The notes under the pieces: generated by a model
Told to the model about the DNA's origin: nothing
What the model saw: only the letters and a program-made list of their open reading frames with translations
Database searches by the model: none
Made by a program: the position numbers and the translations under genes
From: an uncultured Muribaculaceae bacterium
GTDB taxonomy: Bacteria; Bacteroidota; Bacteroidia; Bacteroidales; Muribaculaceae
Assembly: GCA_947386115.1 (NCBI GenBank)
Contig: CANDNO010000017.1
Location: 1 to 38,822, forward strand
Length of the DNA stretch: 38,822 nucleotides
Reading direction: 5' to 3'
Part shown: in pieces, positions 17,420 to 26,341 of the stretch
Layout: every line of letters begins with the position of its first letter
Position numbering within the stretch: position 1 is the stretch's first letter

Positions 17420-19540
17420 ATGGATAAAAACACTCTCATAGGCATGTTGCTGATGGCTGCGGTCATCTTCGGCTTCATGTACCTGCAACCCAAGCCCGAA
17501 GCCAACAAGGCGCCTGCCAACAAGGAACAGGTCGACAGCCGACAGGCCGAAAAAGAGCGTGACGCTCTGCTTGACAGCATCCGCCCCGACGAGATTGCCG
17601 GCCTGGCCAACACCATTGTAGCCGTAGGTGTCGCCGATGCCGAGGCTGCCGAGGGTTCTCAGCCCGCATATACCTACAACACTGCCGGCGTGACTCTCGT
17701 CAACGATAACGGCACAGTGAGCGGCACAGTCGACGCCATGGGCACTCGCATTGACTACAACGCAGTGGTTACATCCCAGTTCCCCGACTCGCTGTCGCTC
17801 CCTCAGCGACAGGCTGCCATAGCCTCGCTGCGCGGTGCGATCATGAACGCCAAGAAATACCAGACATTCGCCCGCCATCTCAGCGGCGCCGATACCGTGG
17901 TGACACTAAAAAACGATGTACTCGCGCTCAATATCTCTACCCGTGGCGGCTACATAAACCGTGCGGTGCTACTCGACAAAAAATACTGCACCTATTTCCC
18001 CGGTGAAAACGGTGTTATCGACACGACCCAGGTAGAGGTGATACAGCCCATCGCCAAGGACAACTACTCGTTTGAGCTCACCACCAACTCACAGCAGCGC
18101 ATCGATACCCGCGACATGTACTTCAAGCCTATCGTCGAGAACGATTCGACCGTGCTCATGCAGCTCGATCTTGGCTCAGGCGCCACATGGGGCATGCGCT
18201 ACACACTCAGCGGCAAGGACAGCTACGTTGTCAAGCTCGACATCGTACAGAAAAATATCGACAAGATACTTCCCCCCTCGATGGCTACAACGGCCTTCGT
18301 GTGGAACCAGCGCCTCGGCCGCAACGAGCGTGGCCGCACGTTCGAGCAGCAGAACAGCGCCGTCTACTACAAGGAGTCGGGCGAGACCCCCGATGACCTG
18401 GGCATGAAACATGGCGACAAGGAGTTCAATCAGCGTCTGCAATGGATTGCATTCAAGAACCAGTTCTTCTCGACCATCGTTATTCCCTCCGAGCAGTTCA
18501 ACACAGCCATCCTCAAGCAGCGCGAGCTTATGGACAACAATGACCCGCTGTACCTCAAGGACATGTCGGCTCGCGCCACGCTCGACTACTCCACAATGAC
18601 CGAGAACCCCGTGTCGATGGATATCTACATCGGTCCCAACCTTTACCCGCTGCTCAGCCAGGTCGACGACGAGATTTCGCCCGACACCGACCTTCAGCTC
18701 ACACGCGTGATACCCCTGGGCTGGGCACTCTTCCGCTGGATCAATACCATTATTATAATACCGGTATTTACTTTCCTGAGCCAGTTCATCAGCAACTACG
18801 GCGTTATCATCCTGTTGCTCACTATATTTATTAAGGTGATTCTCTTCCCGTTCACCTACAAGAGCTACATGTCTCAGGCCCGCATGCGCGTGCTTGCTCC
18901 CGAAATCAAGGAAATCAACGAGAAGTATCCCGGCAACGAGAACGCGATGACACGTCAGCAAAAGACGATGGCCCTTTACTCCAAGGCCGGCGCCAGCCCC
19001 ATGTCGGGCTGCCTTCCCCTGCTGTTGCAGATGCCTATCCTCATCGCCATGTTCAAGTTCTTCCCGTCGTGTATCGAGCTGCGCGGCCAGCAGTTCCTGT
19101 GGGCACAGGACCTCGCCGCCCCCGACGTGATTTTCACCCTGCCGTTTACCATCCCCATGTATGGTAACCACGTCAGCCTCTTCTGCTTGCTCATGACCGT
19201 GACCAACATTCTGTACACACGCATCAACATGCAGAACCAGCCCTCGCAGTCGTCGATGCCCGCCATGAAGTGGATGATGTATCTCATGCCCGTCATGTTC
19301 CTTGTGTTCTTCAACCAGTATGCGGCCGGCCTTAGCTACTACTACTTCCTGTCGCTGTTGATTACGATCGTTCAGACATATATCTTCCGCCGTTGCATCA
19401 ACGAGAAGAAAGTGCGCGACCGCATGATGGCCAACGCCGCCAAGCCCCGCAAGAAGAGCGGATTCATGGCACGCCTCGAGGAGGCACAGCGCCGCCAGCA
19501 GGCCGCCCTGCGCGAACAGCAGAAGAAAGGCCGTCGCTAA
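17420..19540 (+). CDS. yidC: Membrane protein insertase YidC
   Basis: A 706-aa inner-membrane insertase that helps proteins enter and fold in the membrane, alone or with SecYEG. Residues 1-22 form an N-terminal anchor helix. A large periplasmic beta-domain follows (about 150-430), then the conserved five-helix core with PFTYKSYMSQARMR, LLLQMPILIAMFKFFP and a late FFNQYAAGLSYYYFLSLL. The C-terminal tail is strongly basic (RKKSGFMARLEEAQRRQ to KKGRR), suited to ribosome contact. It is longer than E. coli YidC (548 aa); Bacteroidota versions are generally longer. It begins 32 nt after pyrG. Confidence 0.97.
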   Translation: MDKNTLIGMLLMAAVIFGFMYLQPKPEANKAPANKEQVDSRQAEKERDALLDSIRPDEIAGLANTIVAVGVADAEAAEGSQPAYTYNTAGVTLVNDNGTVSGTVDAMGTRIDYNAVVTSQFPDSLSLPQRQAAIASLRGAIMNAKKYQTFARHLSGADTVVTLKNDVLALNISTRGGYINRAVLLDKKYCTYFPGENGVIDTTQVEVIQPIAKDNYSFELTTNSQQRIDTRDMYFKPIVENDSTVLMQLDLGSGATWGMRYTLSGKDSYVVKLDIVQKNIDKILPPSMATTAFVWNQRLGRNERGRTFEQQNSAVYYKESGETPDDLGMKHGDKEFNQRLQWIAFKNQFFSTIVIPSEQFNTAILKQRELMDNNDPLYLKDMSARATLDYSTMTENPVSMDIYIGPNLYPLLSQVDDEISPDTDLQLTRVIPLGWALFRWINTIIIIPVFTFLSQFISNYGVIILLLTIFIKVILFPFTYKSYMSQARMRVLAPEIKEINEKYPGNENAMTRQQKTMALYSKAGASPMSGCLPLLLQMPILIAMFKFFPSCIELRGQQFLWAQDLAAPDVIFTLPFTIPMYGNHVSLFCLLMTVTNILYTRINMQNQPSQSSMPAMKWMMYLMPVMFLVFFNQYAAGLSYYYFLSLLITIVQTYIFRRCINEKKVRDRMMANAAKPRKKSGFMARLEEAQRRQQAALREQQKKGRR

Positions 19541-19574
19541 GACAGCCCATAGTTGCTTATAAATCATCACCGAT

Positions 19575-20609
19575 ATGCAACAACCCCTCATAGGAATGAC
19601 TCTCGAGCAGCTGCGACATGTCGCAGCTGCCGTAGGTCTCAAGCCTTTTGCCGCCAAGCAGATGGCCCGCTGGCTCTATGTAGCGCGCGTAACCGACACC
19701 GACGCCATGACCGACCTCTCGCTCGCTGCCCGCGCACACCTCAAAGAGATGGGATATGTCGTAGGACGCGAGGCCCCCAAGGCCGAGGCCCGCTCGGCCG
19801 ACGGCACCGTCAAATACCTGTTCAATGGAGTGGGCGACCGTGACATCGAGAGCGTTTATATTCCCGACCATGACCGTGCCACACTGTGCGTCTCGTCGCA
19901 GGCCGGATGCCGTATGGGATGCACATTCTGCATGACCGGCCGCCAGGGATTCCACGGAAACCTCACCGCCGCCGGCATCATCAACCAGGTGCTGTCGATA
20001 CCCGAGAGCGAGACCCTAACCAATCTCGTTTTCATGGGAATGGGCGAGCCTATGGACAACCTCGACGCCGTATTGCAGGCCATCGAGGTGCTCACAGCCC
20101 CCTGGGGACTCGCCTGGAGCCCCAAGCGCATAACCGTTTCGTCGATAGGCAAGATAAAAGAGCTCAAGACATTGCTCGACACGACCAAGGTGCATATCGC
20201 CATTAGCCTCCATTCACCCTACGGCCCCGAGCGAGCCGGACTCATGCCCGTCGAGAAAGCCTATCGGTCGGTCGATGTGGTTGAGCTGTTGCGCAATTAC
20301 GACTTCAGCCACCAGCGCCGCCTGTCGTTTGAGTACATCATGTGGAAAGGCGTTAACGACGATTTGCAACATGCCGATTCTGTAGCCCGACTGCTACGCG
20401 GTCTCGACTGCCGTCTCAACCTCATACGCTTCCATGTCATACCCGACAGCAATCTTCGGCCATCATCGACTGCCACGATGGAAGCATTCCGCGACCGACT
20501 CAACGAGAAAGGATTCATCGCCACCATACGCGCCTCGCGCGGCGAAGATATCATGGCCGCCTGTGGCATGCTTGCCGGCAAAGACCGCAAAGCCGCCCCA
20601 CAGCCGTGA
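19575..20609 (+). CDS. rlmN: Dual-specificity 23S rRNA/tRNA methyltransferase RlmN
   Basis: A 344-aa radical SAM enzyme that methylates C2 of A2503 in 23S rRNA and, in studied members, A37 of some tRNAs. The cluster-binding motif is CRMGCTFC (Cys112, Cys116, Cys119). Cys330 in EDIMAACGML is the conserved C-terminal cysteine used in the methyl-transfer mechanism. GMGEPMDN is the SAM-binding GGE-like region. Length is normal. It starts 34 nt after yidC and its end overlaps no real gene; a 9-mer repeat follows before the first DUF1573 gene. Confidence 0.97.
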   Translation: MQQPLIGMTLEQLRHVAAAVGLKPFAAKQMARWLYVARVTDTDAMTDLSLAARAHLKEMGYVVGREAPKAEARSADGTVKYLFNGVGDRDIESVYIPDHDRATLCVSSQAGCRMGCTFCMTGRQGFHGNLTAAGIINQVLSIPESETLTNLVFMGMGEPMDNLDAVLQAIEVLTAPWGLAWSPKRITVSSIGKIKELKTLLDTTKVHIAISLHSPYGPERAGLMPVEKAYRSVDVVELLRNYDFSHQRRLSFEYIMWKGVNDDLQHADSVARLLRGLDCRLNLIRFHVIPDSNLRPSSTATMEAFRDRLNEKGFIATIRASRGEDIMAACGMLAGKDRKAAPQP

Positions 20610-20634
20610 ACCAAAGCGCCTCAGCGTTGTTAAA

Positions 20635-20670
20635 CTCTAAGGACCCTAAAGACCTTAAAGACCCTATAGC
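20635..20670. repeat. Nonamer tandem repeat between rlmN and DUF1573
   Basis: Four in-register 9-mers: CTCTAAGGA, CCCTAAAGA, CCTTAAAGA, CCCTATAGC. The array ends 22 nt before the ATG at 20693. Confidence 0.7.
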
Positions 20671-20692
20671 CCCTTACCCCCCAAGATATAGA

Positions 20693-21091
20693 ATGAAAAG
20701 ATACATTACATCACTGTTGGTTGCACTGTTGCTTGGATCGGCCGTAGCTATGGCCGAAGGCCCCGGTATCGAGTTCAGCGTCACATCCCACGACTTCGGC
20801 AATATCGACGAAGACGGAGACCCCGTATCATGTGAATTCGAGTTCACTAATACCGGTGATGAGCCGCTCGTAATAGTCTCGGCCAATGCAAGTTGTGGCT
20901 GTACCCGCCCCGAGTTCCCCAAGAAACCCATCAAACCCGGCAAGACAGGCAAGATAAAAGTAACATACCTGCCCAAAGGACGCCCCGGAGAATTCACCAA
21001 ATCCATCCGTGTACGCACCAACGCCAAGCGTCCAAAGTCGGTCAACCTCAAGATAAGTGGCGTAGTAATACCCGGTTCCGATCATGATTAA
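20693..21091 (+). CDS. Exported DUF1573 protein (single domain)
   Basis: A 132-aa protein with a signal peptide (about 1-22, ending AVAMA) followed by one DUF1573 immunoglobulin-like domain. Hallmarks are the start HDFGNIDEDG, the centre FTNTGDEPLVI, ASCGCTRPEFPKKPIKPG with its Cys-Gly-Cys, and a C-terminal strand pair. I chose ATG at 20693 because it gives a clean signal peptide; the frame is open further upstream through the 9-mer repeat. It overlaps the next gene by 8 nt. The function of the domain is not known to me; it resembles ASPM/SPD-2/Hydin (ASH)-type beta-sandwich folds. It is likely periplasmic. Confidence 0.88.
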   Translation: MKRYITSLLVALLLGSAVAMAEGPGIEFSVTSHDFGNIDEDGDPVSCEFEFTNTGDEPLVIVSANASCGCTRPEFPKKPIKPGKTGKIKVTYLPKGRPGEFTKSIRVRTNAKRPKSVNLKISGVVIPGSDHD

Positions 21092-22157
21092 ACGCATTAG
21101 TTCGCTGATATTATCTCTCGGCATACTCACCATTGCGAGTGCTGCCGGCCCCGAAGTGAAATTCCTTGAACAGACCCACGACTTCGGCGCCTTCGACGAG
21201 AACGACGGAATTGTCAAGTGCCGCTTCGCCTACGTCAATACAGGCGACGAGCCACTTGCAATCATAGCATCACGCGCCACATGTGGCTGCACATCATCAT
21301 CATATACCAAAGAGCCCGTCGAGCCTGGCGATACCGGCTACGTCGAGGTCACGTATAACCCCACCGGTCGCCCCGGTCGTTTCGGCAAGAAAGTCTACGT
21401 CGACTTCAACACCGAGACTCCGCGCCAGACACTGCTTATCAAAGGCGTCGTCATAGGGTCGAGCAACACCCTGCGCGGCCGCTACCCGGTCGATGCCGGC
21501 TCGCTCAAACTGCGTTCCGACAACGTACTGCTCGGCGAGGTAACACGCGGCAAGAGCAAGACATCATTCCTTGAAGTCTACAACGCTACGCCCGATTCGC
21601 TCACCCCCGAGTGGGTCAGCGTGCCCCGAGGTGTTAAAATCAACACCTCCAATCCCACCATAGGCCCCGGCGAACAAACCACCTACACACTCTATTTCGT
21701 ACCCGAAGCCGACATGTACGGAATCTACACCGACAGCCTCATGTTACAGGCATCCCCGGTCGATGAACCCGTAAAAATCAACATGATAGCCATCGTTGAC
21801 GAAGACTTCTCGCGCATGACCCCCGGCCAGTTGCGTGAAGCCCCTGTGATCGAGTTCGAGAGCAACATCCTCGATTTTGGCGAGATCGACCGCAACGGCG
21901 GCCCCGTAACCCGTAGCTTCACATTCAAAAACGTAGGCAAAAGCACAATGCAAGTGCGCCGGGTCTACACCACCGACCCCGGCATAACCGTAACAACCAC
22001 AGCCGACAAGCTAAAGAAAGGACGCGAAGCAACCGTCCAGGTAACCATCGACCCGATGTCGATACCCTCAGAGATACTCAACGGCCGCATCTCAGTGATA
22101 GTCAACGACCCCCGCACCCCCAACAGCGTAATCCGCGCCGTAGGCACCGTCCGCTGA
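21084..22157 (+). CDS. Exported DUF1573 protein (multi-domain)
   Basis: A 357-aa protein with a signal peptide (1-20, ending IASAA) and several beta-sandwich units. The first unit (about 24-125) closely parallels the neighbouring protein: HDFGAFDENDG, NTGDEPLAII, ATCGCTSSSY. A divergent middle unit spans about 135-235. A third (about 250-357) begins LDFGEIDRNGGPVTRSF with FKNVGKS. Only the first unit keeps the Cys-Gly-Cys pair. Its ATG lies inside the end of the preceding gene (8-nt overlap), so the two are co-translated and probably arose by duplication. A GC-rich hairpin follows at 22176-22220. Function is unknown. Confidence 0.88.
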   Translation: MIKRISSLILSLGILTIASAAGPEVKFLEQTHDFGAFDENDGIVKCRFAYVNTGDEPLAIIASRATCGCTSSSYTKEPVEPGDTGYVEVTYNPTGRPGRFGKKVYVDFNTETPRQTLLIKGVVIGSSNTLRGRYPVDAGSLKLRSDNVLLGEVTRGKSKTSFLEVYNATPDSLTPEWVSVPRGVKINTSNPTIGPGEQTTYTLYFVPEADMYGIYTDSLMLQASPVDEPVKINMIAIVDEDFSRMTPGQLREAPVIEFESNILDFGEIDRNGGPVTRSFTFKNVGKSTMQVRRVYTTDPGITVTTTADKLKKGREATVQVTIDPMSIPSEILNGRISVIVNDPRTPNSVIRAVGTVR

Positions 22158-22175
22158 CGTTTTAGATATTAAATG

Positions 22176-22220
22176 ACCCGCCCCGGGCTGGAGGTTTGTT
22201 GCCTTCGGCGCGGGGCGGGT
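22176..22220. terminator. Bidirectional terminator between DUF1573 and fructokinase genes
   Basis: ACCCGCCCCG (22176-22185) and CGGGGCGGGT (22211-22220) form a perfect, very GC-rich 10-bp stem with a 25-nt loop between convergent genes. Confidence 0.65.
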
Positions 22221-22245
22221 TGTGTGTATGGGGGGAGATAGGGGG

Positions 22246-23124
22246 TTAGCGGGTGAGGTCGGGCGGGAGTACGGGCATTGCGCCTTTCTGGGTGCACACG
22301 AAGGCCGATGTGCGGACGGCCAGCGCGTGGGCTTCGGTCACGGGTTTGCCTTTGAGTATGGCCGATATGAATGCTGCCGTGAATGAGTCGCCCGCGCCGA
22401 CGGTGTCGGCTACTTCGACCTTGGGGGTGGGCTGGAACGACACGTTGCCGGGGGTGAATACGTAGCTGCCGTTGATGCCGCAGGTGAGGATGAGCATCTT
22501 GAGGTTGTATTTGCCCAGGAGTATCCAGCACTTGTCCTGCAGGTCGATGCCGGGATAGCCGAACATGCGGCTTACTGTCACAAGTTCTTCGTCGTTGATT
22601 TTGAGTATGTTGCAGCGGGTCATCGAGTTACACAGTATCTCCTTGTTATAGAAGCCCTGGCGCAGGTTCACGTCAAATACCACGAGCTTGTCATCGACCG
22701 GTTCCATCGCGTCGAGAAAACGGTTGATGGTGTTGCGTGACACCACGTTGCGCTGTGCGAGCGAGCCGAAACATACGGCCTTGGTGCGCTCTGCGAGCGA
22801 CTCGAGCGGCGCGGTGTAAGGTATGTTGTCCCAGGCTACATTTTCTTTTATCTCGTATTGTGGAATGCCGGCCTGGTCTATTTCTACCTGTACGGTGCCG
22901 GTGGGGTAAGGTACCTCGGCTATGAGCTGGTTGAGTCCTTTGGATGTGAGATTTTCTACGATCTCTTTGCCCAGAGGGTCATCGCCTACGGCGCTTACAA
23001 CGCAGCTCGGCAGTCCGAATTGCGATACGTGATAAGCAAAGTTGGCAGGAGCACCGCCTATTTTTTTACCTTCGGGGAGTACATCCCACAGGGCTTCGCC
23101 CATTCCTACTACAATGTCTTTCAT
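22246..23124 (-). CDS. Fructokinase-like PfkB family sugar kinase
   Basis: A 292-aa ribokinase-fold enzyme that should phosphorylate fructose to fructose 6-phosphate in the cytoplasm. GGAPANFAYH (23-32) is the sugar-binding signature and DTVGAGDSFTAAF (240-252) the anion-hole signature with catalytic-base Asp246. NVAWDN and DVNLRQGFY are frequent in fructokinases. It lies 6 nt after the permease stop as the last gene of the GH32-MFS-kinase operon, which supports fructose as substrate. The arrangement parallels BT1757-BT1759 in Bacteroides thetaiotaomicron. Another ketohexose or adenosine cannot be excluded from sequence alone. Confidence 0.9.
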   Translation of the reverse strand: MKDIVVGMGEALWDVLPEGKKIGGAPANFAYHVSQFGLPSCVVSAVGDDPLGKEIVENLTSKGLNQLIAEVPYPTGTVQVEIDQAGIPQYEIKENVAWDNIPYTAPLESLAERTKAVCFGSLAQRNVVSRNTINRFLDAMEPVDDKLVVFDVNLRQGFYNKEILCNSMTRCNILKINDEELVTVSRMFGYPGIDLQDKCWILLGKYNLKMLILTCGINGSYVFTPGNVSFQPTPKVEVADTVGAGDSFTAAFISAILKGKPVTEAHALAVRTSAFVCTQKGAMPVLPPDLTR

Positions 23125-23130
23125 GATATG

Positions 23131-24318
23131 CTATTTTATTGTTTTGATTTTCAATGTGTAATATAAAAGATATGCTACTCCAGCCGTCATTACGGCTACG
23201 GCGCCGGTCTGTCCTATGGAGTCGGATGCAAGTCCCATGGCAAGGGGGAATATTGTGCCGCCGAACAGGCCCATGATCATGAGTCCCGAGACTTCGTTCT
23301 TCTCGTTGGGCGACGACAGTAACGCCTGAGAAAATACTATCGAGAAAATGTTAGAGTTGCCGAATCCTATCAGCGCCAGTGCTGTATAGATAGCCATGAG
23401 CGAGCCACACACGAAGAGCATAGCCATGGCTGCGAGCATCATAACGACGCTGATGCCGAAGAACAGGCGGGGCGATATGAGACGCAGCAGGAAGGCTCCG
23501 GTAAAGCATCCGGCCGTGCGGAAAATGAAATAGACGCTCGTAGCGAAGCCGGCCTCCTCGAGAGGCAGTCCAAGGCGCTCCATGATTATTTTGGGCGCAG
23601 TGGTATTGGTGCCTACATCGATGCCTACATGGCACATGATGCCAAGGAAGCAGAGCAGTATGAACGGACGTCCGAGCAGTTTGAGACATTCGCCTACGCC
23701 CGATGCTTTGTCGGGGCGTTCTTCCTCAATGGGAGTAGCCGCGAGAGCCGAGATCGACAGGAAGCTTATCACGGCGTAGATGACGAACAGCGTGCGCCAT
23801 CCCAGGCCAAAGGTTGGCAGGAAAGTCGTTGCACCCCAGGCTGCCAGTATGGGAGCCAGAAACGATGCGATGGCTTTGACAAACTGTCCGAATGTAAGTG
23901 TCGATGCGAGTTTGTCGCTGCTTATGAGATTGGTGACCAGGGGGTTCAGCGACGTCTGCATGATGGCGTTGCCTATGCCTAAGAGCGAGAACGACAGCAG
24001 CATGGTCATATAGCTGTCGCCCGTGATGGGGATGATGAGGGATATAGCCGTCACGACGAGGCTTATCAGAACGGTCTTCTTTCGACCTATCTTATTCATG
24101 AGCATGCCCGTGGGAACGGAGAAAATCAGGAACCAGAAGAAGACGAGCGACGGAAACAGGTTGGCTTCAGCGTCGGTGAGCCCGAGGTCCTTTTGTACAT
24201 AGTTTGATGCTGTGCCCACGAGGTCGACAAAACCCATGGCAAAGAAGCAGAGCATCACAGGCGCTATCTGCAGCAGAGAGCTTTTTTTATCGGTGGCTAA
24301 TGATTGTGTAACTTCCAT
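23131..24318 (-). CDS. MFS sugar permease (FHS/FucP-like, probable fructose importer)
   Basis: A 395-aa inner-membrane protein with about twelve hydrophobic helices. The loop between TM2 and TM3 carries the MFS signature LMNKIGRKKTVL. The sequence VDLVGTASNYV in TM1 and the NPLVTNLI segment near 125 resemble the fucose/glucose:H+ symporter family used by Bacteroidota for monosaccharide uptake. It lies between the GH32 gene (8-nt gap) and the fructokinase (6-nt gap). Import of fructose released in the periplasm is therefore the likely role, as for BT1758. Proton coupling is inferred from family. Confidence 0.9.
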   Translation of the reverse strand: MEVTQSLATDKKSSLLQIAPVMLCFFAMGFVDLVGTASNYVQKDLGLTDAEANLFPSLVFFWFLIFSVPTGMLMNKIGRKKTVLISLVVTAISLIIPITGDSYMTMLLSFSLLGIGNAIMQTSLNPLVTNLISSDKLASTLTFGQFVKAIASFLAPILAAWGATTFLPTFGLGWRTLFVIYAVISFLSISALAATPIEEERPDKASGVGECLKLLGRPFILLCFLGIMCHVGIDVGTNTTAPKIIMERLGLPLEEAGFATSVYFIFRTAGCFTGAFLLRLISPRLFFGISVVMMLAAMAMLFVCGSLMAIYTALALIGFGNSNIFSIVFSQALLSSPNEKNEVSGLMIMGLFGGTIFPLAMGLASDSIGQTGAVAVMTAGVAYLLYYTLKIKTIK

Positions 24319-24326
24319 GACCGGAA

Positions 24327-26156
24327 TTATTGAACGTTGATGGTATAAATTTTAAGATTGGAGATTTTGGCCTTGCCGCCATAGGCACTGAGAGAGAGCG
24401 AGGAGTAGGGGGTGTTGGGGAACACCAGATTGGTCATCACGAATCGTCCGTCGGCTTCAAACACTTCGATGCTTGAACGGTCGATGAAGATGCGCAGATT
24501 TATTTTACCATCGGCCGAGTGGGTCGGAGTTGCTGTCACTGCCGGGAAATCCTGGCTGAAGTCGACTATTCCGCTTTCGCGGCGGTCGAATGACAGCCGG
24601 CCGGCCTCTACGTTATAGGTCATGTCGACATGTTCTCCGGCGTCGTTTGAGAGCGAGATGTTTACCGAGTCGCTCTTGGCGGGATCGATAGTCATGAGAA
24701 TCTCACAAATTTCGGGTATGGCGTATTTTCGCTCATTCTTGCCTACGTTCACGTTGGACACGCTCTTGAAAATACGGTCTCTTATTGCATCAATCTCGGG
24801 AGAAGGCTTAGATGATACGTAAAGTTGACCGTCGCTGTCGCGGAAAATGCCCATTTCGCGCGGGAGTGTATTGGCGCTGCGGTACTGCATCGTAGGCACC
24901 TCGGGAGCATACTGCCAGTTGCTCATCCAGCCTATCACCGTGCGGCGACTGTCGGGAGCGTCGCTGAAACTTACCGTTGCATAGTGGTCCTTACCGTAGT
25001 CGAGCCACTTGGTGGGTACCCGGCCGTTTCTGTCAAGGTCGGGCGTGAATGTCTTGCCGTCAAAGTCGCCTATGAAATACTGTGTCGCACTGCCGCCGAA
25101 TATACCACCCGGGTTGAGATTGCAGAGTAGTACCCATTTCTTCTCGTCGGTACCGTCGACTGCCAGTTCGAAGAGGTCGGGACACTCCCACACGCCATCC
25201 TGTGCGCCAAGTCCCTTGCCGAAACTGCTCTGCAGGGTCCATTTCTTCATGTCGGGCGAAGTGAAAATGAGCATTTCGTGGTCAAGCGCGTGGGCGAGTA
25301 TGAGAATCCACTCCTTGGTATCGAGATTCCAGAACATGTTGGGGTCGCGGGCTTCGCTCTCAAGTGTAAGCACCGGGTTGCCTGCATACACATTATAAGT
25401 ATAGCCGCCGTCATTGCTCCACGCCAGGCTCTGAATCTGGCTTGCGGCAGCCGATGTGTACATAGCCACTACGGCGTCTTCACCGAATCCGGCGCTGTTT
25501 GTCTTGTCTATCGCAGAGCTACCGCTAAATATCATTCCAAGGCCGTCGGGCTGGATTATCGCGTCGGGTTGTGTTTCCCAGTGTATGAGATCGCGGCTGG
25601 TTGACTGGCCCCATGAGAGATTCTGCCATCTCGAACCGTAGGGGTTCCACTGAAAGGCAAGATGCCACACACCATCTTTATAGAACATTCCGTTGGGGTC
25701 GTTCATCCAGCCGTAGAGGGGGGTATGATGATAGGCCGGACGGAATTTCTCGCGGTTGGAGGTGTCGAACGTGTCGCTCACCAAGATATTATTCCAGCAC
25801 GCATCGTCTTTGGCCTCGCGTACCGACGACCGGCTCTGTGTGGTGGTTATGTTAAGAACCACGTTTTTGCCGGCATATTTCTCAAGGTTCAAGGGGACGG
25901 TATAGTCAACTTTTGATTTTGCGAGACACACGCTGATGGTGCGGTCGAGCTTGCCATCGACGATGATGTTGACGGTGGCCTCGTCGTTGGACTCCTGCAC
26001 GGGGAGAATAAGGTACTTGCCACCGTCGGCCGTAACTCTCACAAGCGTATTGTTGGTGCCGAGATGTTCTATCTCGACGCCATTGCGGGCATCGGCTCCC
26101 GTTGATCCTATGACGATGGCTGCTGTCACAATCATGGTATTGATGAATTTTTTCAT
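24327..26156 (-). CDS. GH32 fructan hydrolase with N-terminal DUF4980-type domain
   Basis: A 609-aa exported enzyme expected to release fructose from beta-fructans (inulin or levan) or sucrose. The signal peptide spans about 1-23 (ending GADA) with no lipobox, suggesting a periplasmic location. An N-terminal beta-sandwich (about 25-115), DUF4980-like, precedes the five-bladed propeller. WMNDPNG (150-156) contains nucleophile Asp153, EARDPN (268-273) the stabilising Asp, and WECPD (323-327) the acid/base Glu324. The C-terminal beta-sandwich has IDRSSIEVFEADGR. All three catalytic residues are present. I chose the ATG at 26156 for the signal peptide; the open frame extends 38 codons further into an AT-rich promoter-like stretch. 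First gene of a three-gene operon divergent from the HTCS. Confidence 0.93.
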   Translation of the reverse strand: MKKFINTMIVTAAIVIGSTGADARNGVEIEHLGTNNTLVRVTADGGKYLILPVQESNDEATVNIIVDGKLDRTISVCLAKSKVDYTVPLNLEKYAGKNVVLNITTTQSRSSVREAKDDACWNNILVSDTFDTSNREKFRPAYHHTPLYGWMNDPNGMFYKDGVWHLAFQWNPYGSRWQNLSWGQSTSRDLIHWETQPDAIIQPDGLGMIFSGSSAIDKTNSAGFGEDAVVAMYTSAAASQIQSLAWSNDGGYTYNVYAGNPVLTLESEARDPNMFWNLDTKEWILILAHALDHEMLIFTSPDMKKWTLQSSFGKGLGAQDGVWECPDLFELAVDGTDEKKWVLLCNLNPGGIFGGSATQYFIGDFDGKTFTPDLDRNGRVPTKWLDYGKDHYATVSFSDAPDSRRTVIGWMSNWQYAPEVPTMQYRSANTLPREMGIFRDSDGQLYVSSKPSPEIDAIRDRIFKSVSNVNVGKNERKYAIPEICEILMTIDPAKSDSVNISLSNDAGEHVDMTYNVEAGRLSFDRRESGIVDFSQDFPAVTATPTHSADGKINLRIFIDRSSIEVFEADGRFVMTNLVFPNTPYSSLSLSAYGGKAKISNLKIYTINVQ

Positions 26157-26198
26157 ACGATATAATGGTTTTCGTGGTATAATTGTTTTTGAACACTG

Positions 26199-26206
26199 CA
26201 AAGCTA
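26199..26206 (-). promoter_or_regulatory. Candidate -7 element of the GH32-permease-kinase operon
   Basis: TAGCTTTG on the minus strand matches TAnnTTTG and lies 43 nt before the GH32 ATG. No TTTG is present 19 nt upstream, as is common for activator-dependent promoters. AAATGTTGCA at 26255-26264 recurs before susC (29758-29767) and could be part of an activator site. Confidence 0.45.
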
Positions 26207-26312
26207 ATAATAAATGAATCGCAGCGCTATAAAAAAATGTGCATAAGGTTGTACAAATGTTGCATTGCAAAAAAAATACAAGTAAAAGACCTGTTCTTCA
26301 TAATTTTATACT

Positions 26313-26320
26313 TAATTTTG
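26313..26320 (+). promoter_or_regulatory. Candidate -7 element of the HTCS gene
   Basis: TAATTTTG matches the -7 consensus and sits 21 nt before the ATG at 26342. No good -33 element is seen. Confidence 0.4.
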
Positions 26321-26341
26321 TGGTGAAACAAGTCCGATGCC

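Noticed and set aside
18176..19657. 493-aa open frame on the minus strand
   Set aside because: Antisense to yidC and rlmN start; composition is a shadow of the sense codons.
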